Assembly: GCA_910585575.1 (NCBI GenBank)
Contig: CAJUFS010000010.1
Span: 1 to 55,446 of the forward strand
DNA length: 55,446 nt
Source: an uncultured Adlercreutzia sp.
GTDB lineage: Bacteria; Actinomycetota; Coriobacteriia; Coriobacteriales; Eggerthellaceae
Direction of reading: 5' to 3'
Position 1 is the stretch's first letter. Each line of letters opens with the position of its first letter. This document shows, in pieces, positions 36,145 through 42,174 of this stretch. The notes beneath the pieces were generated by a model. That model was not told where the DNA came from. It saw only the letters and a program-made list of their open reading frames with translations, and did not search any database. The translations under genes and the position numbers were made by a program.

Positions 36145-36810
36145 TTAGCCCTCGAGGGCCACGTCCGTAGCGGCAAAGCTGCCGTCGTCGTTCAGGGAGC
36201 CCGTGAGCACCACGGTGGCACCGTCGGTCACCTCGTCAGAGAGCGCGCCGTCAAAGGCCACGGGGATTTCGCCCGCGCCGCTCTCGTCGACGATCACGAA
36301 GCGATCGCCCTCGCCCGCCGGCTTCAAGGTGCCGTCCTTCACGGTGCCGGCCACCTTGACCATCTTGCCGTACACGTCGGCGCCATAGCCCAGCAGCTGC
36401 TCGACCGTCAGGGCACTGTCGGCGTTCTCGTACTTGGAGGGGCACTTGGTAACCAGCTCGGAGCATTGCAACACGCCGGCGTCATCGATCTTTCCCGTGC
36501 AAATGGCCGTCACGTCGTTGCCGAACGTGGACGAGGCGGCTCCGTCGTAAACCACCTCAAGCTGGGTGGCCGGATCGCCCTCGGGGTCGTAGATCTTGAA
36601 CGTCAGGGTGTCGCCGGCTGTGGAGAACGAATCCTGCACCACGTTGCCCGACACCTGGACCTTCTGTCCAGCCTGGGGATTCTCGGCAGCTTCAGCCACA
36701 GACAGGGTTTGCGCGGCGGTGTTGCCGCCCACGAAGGCGAGCACCAAAATCAGCACGATAATGATGACGCCCGAAACCGCAATCATGCGCTTCTTCATCT
36801 TCGCGTTCAT
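36145..36810 (-). CDS. ccmE: Haem chaperone CcmE, Cys-type, with two OB-fold domains
   Basis: A 221-residue membrane-anchored protein; residues 10-28 form the N-terminal anchor. Domain 1 (about 46-128) is CcmE-like and ends CPSKYE, so Cys 123 stands where most CcmE proteins have the haem-binding His of HxxxY; Tyr 127 is kept. Domain 2 (about 146-220) is a second CcmE-like OB fold (GKMVKVAGTVKDGTL, PVAFDGALSDEVTDGATVVLTGSL) that stops before any haem motif. Cys-type CcmE without CcmG/H is known as System I* in Desulfovibrio and archaea. The duplication is not something I know from other CcmE. GGAG precedes the ATG; it heads the operon. Confidence 0.9.
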   Translation of the reverse strand: MNAKMKKRMIAVSGVIIIVLILVLAFVGGNTAAQTLSVAEAAENPQAGQKVQVSGNVVQDSFSTAGDTLTFKIYDPEGDPATQLEVVYDGAASSTFGNDVTAICTGKIDDAGVLQCSELVTKCPSKYENADSALTVEQLLGYGADVYGKMVKVAGTVKDGTLKPAGEGDRFVIVDESGAGEIPVAFDGALSDEVTDGATVVLTGSLNDDGSFAATDVALEG

Positions 36811-37264
36811 GAAACTCCTTCTCGCTCGCGATTGAGCCGCCTCCCCTACGGCTTGAACACATCCTTCAAAGTATCGCCCATGATGCAAGCGCCCTGGAAG
36901 ACAAATCGTCAAAACCAGCACTTTTGCGCAAAATCCCTCAGAACGCCGCAGTCTGCGATCATGGGGTCGAACTGCCTCATATCTTACGAAAGAAAGCGCG
37001 AAGCCACATCACCCTTTCAGGGTAGTTCTGCGGATCATCAACTTTTGCGGAGAACCAGAATGCCACAGATAGGACAACGGACAGTGAGACAGCCAACCGT
37101 CTGACTCGCCTCATCCAAGACGACCAACCGCCCAACTTGCCTCATTGGACCAGATTGAGACGGCCAACCGCCTGACTTGCCTCATCCAAGACAACCAATC
37201 GCCCGACCTTCTCCCCTACCTTATGAGACAGACCAAACGGTTGGCCGTCTCAGCGCGACCTTCG
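36811..37264. other. 454-bp intergenic region with degenerate repeats
   Basis: No gene seen. 36811-37080 holds nothing recognised apart from the presumed ccm promoter region (no clear hexamers). 37085-37252 carries repeats of the GAGAC family, given separately. Confidence 0.5.
37085..37252. repeat. Degenerate tandem repeats and palindrome of the GAGAC family
   Basis: Four imperfect units start near 37085, 37118, 37155 and 37189, sharing the pattern GAC(A/G)(G/A)CCAACCG(T/C)C(T/C)GACT followed by GCCTCAT. The first is identical over 23 bases to 3095-3117. The array ends in the palindrome 37224-37252 (TGAGACAG ... GGCCGTCTCA), which lies 13 bases after the capA stop on the minus strand and may terminate capA. 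Confidence 0.75.
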
Positions 37265-38338
37265 CTATTTGATCTTGCCCGTAGAGGTTACCTTGACGTG
37301 CATGCCGCGGCTGAGGCGATTCATCTTCGCGATGAGGGACTTCTTTGCCGAGCCTTTCAGCACCCGCGGCTGGAAATCGTTGGTGGAGCTTTTGCCCGAC
37401 AGCGAACATGGAATGATCTTCGCGTTGTTCTTGCTGGTCAATTTGCCGTTTTTCACGGTGAACGTCTGCTGGAAAATCATAGTGTCCTTATCGGCGGGGT
37501 TCGTGTTGCCGCCGAAGCAGAAGTTACCCAGGCTGTACACGATGTAGCGGCCCTGGTACTTCTCGATACCCTGCAGCACATGAGGATGGTGGCCCAGCAC
37601 CAGCGAGGCGCCGCAGTCGATGGCGTAGCGGCCCAGCTTCTTCTGGGTGGCATTGGGGTAGTAGTCGCGCTCGATGCCCCAATGGAAGCTGACGATGATA
37701 ATGTCCGCCTTGGCTTTCTTTGCCTTCTTGATACCGTTTTTGACGTCCTTCTTCTTCACGCCATCCACTTCGTCGAAGCCCAAAAATGCCACCTTCACGC
37801 CCTTCACCTTCTTGTAGGCGATGGTGGATTTATAACTGAAGGGAATGCCGTTTTTCTTCAGCACCTTCTTCGTGTTATTCAAGGCGCCCTTGCCGAAATC
37901 CAAAGAGTGGTTGTTGGCCAGGTTCACCACTTCCACGGAGCCCTTCTTCAAGATGTTCACGTACTTGGCGGGACCGCGGAAGGTGAAGGCCTTGCTCGCG
38001 CGCTTGCCTCCCGAGGTGAGGGTGCCCTCGAAGTTCACAATGGTCAGGTCGTCCTTGGCAAAGACCGATTTCACCTTCTTGAGAAAATAGGCATCGCCAT
38101 GGCGCTTGTAATACTGGTTGAACACGCTGTTGTAGCGAGAATCGACGCCCAGCGTACAATCGCCCGCCGCACTGATGGTGATGGACACGGGCTTTTGTGG
38201 CTGATCGGCCTTCGCCTCCGCCGCATAAGCCGTCGACGAAATGCCGATCGAAAGCACTAGGACCGCAGCCAGCGCCAAAAACGCCCCTTCGATCCGGCCC
38301 AGACCAAAGCGCGCCATTCCCTGAGAACCCCTGCGCAT
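37265..38338 (-). CDS. CapA family protein (poly-gamma-glutamate/metallophosphatase type)
   Basis: A 357-residue exported protein with a signal peptide (hydrophobic stretch about residues 17-38). The CapA metallophosphatase motifs are present in order: SAAGDCTLGVD, VNFEGTLTS, VVNLANNHSLDFGKGAL, VSFHWGIERDY, LGHHPHVLQGIE and VYSLGNFCFGG. The family is linked to capsule or polyglutamate handling, but most members are uncharacterised. It is strikingly lysine-rich (KKAKKAKAD, YKKVKGVKV) compared with its neighbours. AAGGAGG with ideal spacing selects the ATG at 38338. Palindromes of the GAGAC family flank it on both sides, so it may be an inserted cassette. Confidence 0.85.
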   Translation of the reverse strand: MRRGSQGMARFGLGRIEGAFLALAAVLVLSIGISSTAYAAEAKADQPQKPVSITISAAGDCTLGVDSRYNSVFNQYYKRHGDAYFLKKVKSVFAKDDLTIVNFEGTLTSGGKRASKAFTFRGPAKYVNILKKGSVEVVNLANNHSLDFGKGALNNTKKVLKKNGIPFSYKSTIAYKKVKGVKVAFLGFDEVDGVKKKDVKNGIKKAKKAKADIIIVSFHWGIERDYYPNATQKKLGRYAIDCGASLVLGHHPHVLQGIEKYQGRYIVYSLGNFCFGGNTNPADKDTMIFQQTFTVKNGKLTSKNNAKIIPCSLSGKSSTNDFQPRVLKGSAKKSLIAKMNRLSRGMHVKVTSTGKIK

Positions 38339-38384
38339 CAGAACCTCCTTCGTCATCTTCCCACCGGCCCATCATAGCACGCCC

Positions 38385-38403
38385 GAGACGGCTGGCCGTC
38401 TCA
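38385..38403. repeat. GAGAC-family palindrome upstream of capA
   Basis: GAGACGGC and GCCGTCTC form a perfect 8-bp inverted repeat around TG, followed by TTGGTTGG. It is the same repeat family as at 3089-3124 and 37085-37252. Confidence 0.65.
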
Positions 38404-38433
38404 TTGGTTGGACGTTTCGCTGCTCCGCAGTAC

Positions 38434-38464
38434 AAGGCGCGCCCGGGAGTGCGGGGCGCGCCTT
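38434..38464 (-). terminator. Hairpin after nrfA
   Basis: AAGGCGCGCCC and GGGCGCGCCTT form a perfect 11-bp stem about 60 bases after the nrfA stop. The following T-run is short, so efficiency is uncertain. Confidence 0.6.
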
Positions 38465-38525
38465 AGCTACGGGGCTAGAAGAGGAGGCCTGCGTTTCGGT
38501 GAGGCACCTTAGTGAGGCGCTGCGG

Positions 38526-39794
38526 CTACCAGGTCATGCCGAGGAGCGTGTAACCGGCCTTGAGCTCATCCTCACATTTGTCGAGGTTGTCCTGAGCCAG
38601 GCTGTGGTTGTGGGCGCCCTCGGAGTTCTCCACCATCACGAAATCCCAGTAGAACTGAGCGTGGCGATGGATCTGCTGGGCCTCGACCAACTTGTCGGCA
38701 TCCAAGGTCTCGCGCTGCTTCGCCAGCTCTTTAATATAGGCGTCAATCTTCGCTGCCAGCTCGTGCTCGCGATCAGTGGTGGCTTTCTGCCACTCGACAA
38801 TCTGACCGGGCAGATCGGCGTGGCATCCCTGGCACTTCTCCATGATCTCGGGGCTTTCCGTGGGATTGATCAAGTTGTGCGAGCTGAACTCGGTGCCATC
38901 CTCGGCCTGGGCCGGCGCCATATGGCAGTCGGCACAGCTGTAGCCCTGCTTCGCCATGGAGGACTGAGCGCCGCCGTAGACGGTCTCGAACTCAGGATGT
39001 TGGGCCTTCAACATAGGGGCACCCGTTTCGGTGTGCTCCCAGTCCTTGAAGTCCATGGCGTCGTAGTAGGCCAGTATGTTCTCCGCCGTCATACCCTCAA
39101 GGCCATCGTAGGGGTTGGACGTGGCCTTGGTTTCGGGAGCGAAGTAGTACTCGTTGTGGCACTGGCCACAGGTCTCGGCCTCGACGGGCACCTTGTCGGC
39201 GTCGGCTCCCAGGGCGTTGACGAAGTGCTTCTGGGTGACCACCACCTTGGACGGGTCGTTCTCGTGGCAGTTGTAGCAGCTGATGGGCTCGGTCATCTCC
39301 ATCAGCACCTCGGCGAAGGGCTTCTGGTAGGCCGAATCGCCCTCGGAGTTCACCATGGCCGTGTACTGGGGCGTCTTGCAGGTAATGCAGTTGGCCAGGG
39401 TGTTCTCGTTAACGCGCGGGGTCTCGGCCACCGACTGCAGCGTGTAGGCGTGACTGGCCGCCTCGTCGTAGCCCTTGGCAAAGCCGTAGCCCGCGTACAT
39501 GGTGACCAGCTCGGGATACTCGGTCAGATAGTCCATCTTGCCCTCGGGGCTGTTGGACTCGTTGGCCAGATAGGTCTCATATTGATTGGGGTAGATGTCC
39601 TTCCACGATTCCGCCAGCACCACGCCGAACTGATCGGCCTCGGGTATCTCTGCCGGGGCTTCAACCGCCGTGGCGCCACCCGACGACGAGGTAGCCGGCG
39701 CGGGGCTTCCGCCTGGCGCGCATGCAGCCAAACCAGCCACCAGGGCTATGGTGCCCAAGGCCGCCACCGCTGACTTCAGCTTTGACTTTCTCAT
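38526..39794 (-). CDS. nrfA: Ammonia-forming cytochrome c nitrite reductase NrfA
   Basis: A 422-residue pentahaem enzyme that reduces nitrite to ammonium outside the membrane. The active-site haem motif is CITCK (136-140) with the diagnostic lysine; four CxxCH motifs follow (173, 209, 287, 321). NEYYFAP supplies the conserved active-site Tyr, and KAQHPEFE the catalytic His. The signal ends LAAC (Cys 25), so it is a lipoprotein, unlike the soluble E. coli enzyme. GGAGGG precedes the ATG at 39794. No nrfH lies next to it; electrons may come through NapH/NapG or the NapC/NrfH-like cytochrome at 28190. Confidence 0.96.
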   Translation of the reverse strand: MRKSKLKSAVAALGTIALVAGLAACAPGGSPAPATSSSGGATAVEAPAEIPEADQFGVVLAESWKDIYPNQYETYLANESNSPEGKMDYLTEYPELVTMYAGYGFAKGYDEAASHAYTLQSVAETPRVNENTLANCITCKTPQYTAMVNSEGDSAYQKPFAEVLMEMTEPISCYNCHENDPSKVVVTQKHFVNALGADADKVPVEAETCGQCHNEYYFAPETKATSNPYDGLEGMTAENILAYYDAMDFKDWEHTETGAPMLKAQHPEFETVYGGAQSSMAKQGYSCADCHMAPAQAEDGTEFSSHNLINPTESPEIMEKCQGCHADLPGQIVEWQKATTDREHELAAKIDAYIKELAKQRETLDADKLVEAQQIHRHAQFYWDFVMVENSEGAHNHSLAQDNLDKCEDELKAGYTLLGMTW

Positions 39795-40020
39795 GATGTC
39801 CCTCCTTGATCGCTTCGCACTGCGAACTTTTTTCATTCCCGGTGCAACCGCGATCCCTCACTATTCTGAGATGTTTTCGCACTTTCACCAGGAATAACGC
39901 TTATATGAAGATACTATGGAGGCAGACAAGAGCAAAGGGACACTCAGCGAGAAAAGCATAGGGACAGTGCCGCAGAAAATGACCAAGTGCCCCTTTGGGC
40001 GCTCGGCGGCCCGACAACAG
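39795..40020. other. Intergenic region upstream of nrfA
   Basis: No gene recognised. Two copies of an AGGGACA(C/G)T(C/G) sequence lie at about 39936 and 39959, similar to the GGGGACGGTT repeats at 45541-45635. A promoter for nrfA may lie in the AT-richer 39855-39920, but no clear hexamer pair was found. Confidence 0.35.
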
Positions 40021-40190
40021 AGGCGGCGACACGCTCGGTTCCCAAATCCATCAGGACGGTGACACGCCAGGTTCCCAAAGCTACCGAGGCGGCGACACGC
40101 CAGGTTCCCAAATCCACCAAAGCGGCGACATGCCAGGTTCCCCAATCCACCAAAGCGGCGACACGCCAGGTTCCCAAATCCGTCAGTTTG
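40021..40190. repeat. 33-bp minisatellite, five units
   Basis: The sequence GACAC(G) recurs at 40028, 40061, 40094, 40127 and 40160, an exact 33-bp period. Each unit contains GGCGACACGCC (a small 4-bp hairpin in most copies) and GGTTCCCAAATCC. Units differ by a few substitutions and never in length. There are no variable spacers. All frames on both strands stay open across it, but none has a ribosome site or a recognisable protein. 40191-40357 holds nothing else. Confidence 0.9.
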
Positions 40191-40357
40191 GTTCCCCTCT
40201 TTCTCTTTGGCCAAAAATGCGACCTGGGGTTTTATGCAGGCCGGGAAACCAAAGTGGCGCATTTTGACATGCAGAGGGGAACCAAACGGCGTGATTCTGG
40301 AACCTTGGGGGCGCCTCCTGCTGCAAGCAGCTGTAGGCTGGCGGAGGGCAAACCCAT

Positions 40358-41200
40358 TTAACGCGGTCGGCGGCCGAGCTGGAAGCTCAGGGCCTTGGTG
40401 GGGCAGGCGTCCACGCAGGCGCCGCAGACCATGCAGTCGCCGGCGCGCACCAGGGGCTCATCGCCGTCCACCGCGGGCTCCAGGATGACCGGATCGGCCA
40501 GGCAGACTTCCTTGCACCGATCGCAGTGGATACAGGTCTCGTGGTCGATGGCCACGTTCACCTGGCCCGCACGGCCGATGGCCTGGTACACCCCGCCCAG
40601 CGGGCACAGCGAGCGGCACCAGATGCGTCGACTGAAGAACAGCTCGGCTGCCAGCACGGCCACCAGCGTGCCCGCACCGGCAATACCGCCGAACACGAGG
40701 CCCTTGTTCACCACCCCAATAGGCGAAACCGCCTCGAACACGGGGAAGCCCACCAGGGCCGACAGCACTACCACGCCCACGGCCACCACCATTTTCGTAC
40801 GGCGCGGCACCGTGCGCTCGGGCACCGTTAGGCCCAATTTGCGGCGCAGCCAGTCGGCCCCCTCGCCCAGCAGGTTCACCGGGCACACCCAGCCGCAGAA
40901 CGCCCGGCCGCTGATAAGCCCGTACACCACCAGCACCAGAAGCGCGCCTGCTAGGGCCGCAAGCTCCAGGCTATGGCTGGCCGCGAATACCTCCAGGGCA
41001 GCCAGCGGGTCGAACAGCGTGACACCGCCGACGCTCGAAGACGAGAGGCTGCCGAAGAACACCCCGTCGGCCGGGGTGGGCATCTGTTCATCGCCACCAG
41101 CGAAGAGGCCGAACACGCCCCACCCCGCTAAAAGCGGCGGCAGGCAAAACAGCACCAACATGGCCAGCTGCACAACCCGTCGGATGATGGTGACCTTCAC
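40358..41200 (-). CDS. napH: NapH-like membrane ferredoxin (quinol oxidation)
   Basis: A 280-residue protein with about four membrane helices. The paired cytoplasmic motifs CGWVCP and CRSLCPLGG are those of NapH, and the C-terminus has two [4Fe-4S] clusters (CIHCDRCKEVC, CMVCGACVDACP). NapH and NapG pass electrons from menaquinol towards NapA/NapB when NapC is absent. The start is GTG at 41200 with AGGAG seven bases upstream; the longer frame runs into the structured repeat element. It is separated from napD by 249 bases, unusual within a nap operon. Confidence 0.92.
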   Translation of the reverse strand: MKVTIIRRVVQLAMLVLFCLPPLLAGWGVFGLFAGGDEQMPTPADGVFFGSLSSSSVGGVTLFDPLAALEVFAASHSLELAALAGALLVLVVYGLISGRAFCGWVCPVNLLGEGADWLRRKLGLTVPERTVPRRTKMVVAVGVVVLSALVGFPVFEAVSPIGVVNKGLVFGGIAGAGTLVAVLAAELFFSRRIWCRSLCPLGGVYQAIGRAGQVNVAIDHETCIHCDRCKEVCLADPVILEPAVDGDEPLVRAGDCMVCGACVDACPTKALSFQLGRRPR

Positions 41201-41236
41201 TTTTTCTCTCCTCGCATTATGAATCCAAGTCAGCGA

Positions 41237-41406
41237 GGTTCCGACAGGTGCCTGCAATTGCCCCGCCTTTGGGCCAAGTTGGCTTTGGCCAACGCCGTGC
41301 CCAAAACACGCAACAATCCAGCGAATTGTTGCGCACTGCCTCTGCGCCCGAGAGGGCGCATTCCGAACAGCGAAGCTGGGCGGAATCGCAGGTGCCTGTC
41401 GGAACC
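41237..41406. repeat. Long-range inverted repeat enclosing three hairpins
   Basis: The outer arms 41237-41255 and 41388-41406 match in 17 of 19 positions and continue inward with weaker pairing. Between them lie a 6-bp hairpin GTTGGC/GCCAAC (41278-41293), a perfect 9-bp hairpin (41309-41317 / 41325-41333) and a 7-bp hairpin with a GAGA loop on the plus strand (41343-41360). The plan is that of a multibranched structured RNA or a small palindromic element. No open frame fits. It occupies most of the napD-napH gap. Confidence 0.7.
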
Positions 41407-41449
41407 GCAGCGTCGACGGGTCCGTTCGTCCCGTTAGGGCGAACGGAAC

Positions 41450-41722
41450 TTATAGCGTCTCGTCTTCGAAGTTCACGTAGATGAGGTTCACGTTCAGCAC
41501 GCCGGGGATTTCCACGAAGCGGCTGGCCATCTTGTGAGAGGCGCCCGTGGAGGGTGCCTCGACGGTCACGACAATCTTGTAGTCGTTGATCTCGTGCACT
41601 TCAACGCCCTCAAGGGCACCCAGGGCCTCGACTACGGCTTCAACAGCGTCAGGGACGGCCTCTACCACCAGCGAGGAAATGACTACTTTTTCGTCTTCCA
41701 TGGTCTTCTCTTTCTCAAACAT
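41450..41722 (-). CDS. napD: Nitrate reductase chaperone NapD
   Basis: A 90-residue small protein of the NapD fold: VISSLVVEAVPDAVEAVVEAL ... GVEVHEINDYKIVVTVEA. NapD binds the Tat signal of NapA and holds export until the cofactor is inserted. The ATG at 41722 with AGGAG nine bases upstream was chosen; an internal ATG at 41701 is an alternative. It lies 109 bp after the NapB-like gene. Confidence 0.88.
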   Translation of the reverse strand: MFEKEKTMEDEKVVISSLVVEAVPDAVEAVVEALGALEGVEVHEINDYKIVVTVEAPSTGASHKMASRFVEIPGVLNVNLIYVNFEDETL

Positions 41723-41831
41723 GACGGCCCGCTCCTGTGGGAGGGATGCAGGAGGCGGGCCGTCTCAGGCGTCTCATCGCCCGCTCGGAAGCGGACAGGC
41801 GAGGCGCACGGTAGGAAACCGTCGCAGGTGC

Positions 41832-42164
41832 CTACTCCCCTGCCACAGGATGGCAGGTCAGACACTCGGTGCGAGGTCCGTCGATTTCGCGGGTTTGCTT
41901 GTCGCCGTTCACGTAATGATCGTCGGGCAGCGGCGTGGCCTGGGGCAGGAACACCTCGGCGCTGTCGCTGGAGCCGTGGCAGCCGTAACAGCCGTTGGCC
42001 CCCAGACTCTCGAAGCGACCCTCGTGGCTGGCCGTCATGAGCGGCGGCTCGCCGGGCCCGTACACCACCTCGGCCTCGGCCGTAGGCTGGCTGCAACCGG
42101 CCAAGGCGCCCAGGCCTAGCACGCAGGCTACGGCCACCGCGGTCACGCAATTCGTCTTCTTCAT
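41832..42164 (-). CDS. napB: Small dihaem cytochrome lipoprotein, NapB-like
   Basis: A 110-residue lipoprotein (signal ends LGALAGC) with two haem motifs, CYGCH and CLTCH. The flanking segments PPLMTASHEGRFESLGANGCYGCHG, LPQATPLPDDHYVNGD and TECLTCHP follow the order of NapB, the electron-transfer subunit of NapA, but with a lipid anchor in place of the soluble form. GGAGG overlapping the napA stop precedes the ATG, ten bases away. Confidence is high for the cytochrome and a little lower for the NapB name. Confidence 0.85.
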   Translation of the reverse strand: MKKTNCVTAVAVACVLGLGALAGCSQPTAEAEVVYGPGEPPLMTASHEGRFESLGANGCYGCHGSSDSAEVFLPQATPLPDDHYVNGDKQTREIDGPRTECLTCHPVAGE

Positions 42165-42174
42165 GGCAGCCCTC

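Noticed and set aside
37145-38260. A 371-residue plus-strand open frame opposite capA
   Set aside because: It begins inside the GAGAC repeats and lies wholly opposite capA, whose metallophosphatase motifs are complete and in order.
40021-40190. Possible CRISPR array upstream of nrfA
   Set aside because: The 33-bp units are contiguous and vary by substitution throughout; there are no conserved repeats separated by unique spacers, and no cas genes are nearby.
39885-40361. Open frames of about 125 residues on both strands over the minisatellite
   Set aside because: They exist because a 33-bp repeat without stops keeps every frame open. No ribosome site or family similarity was found.
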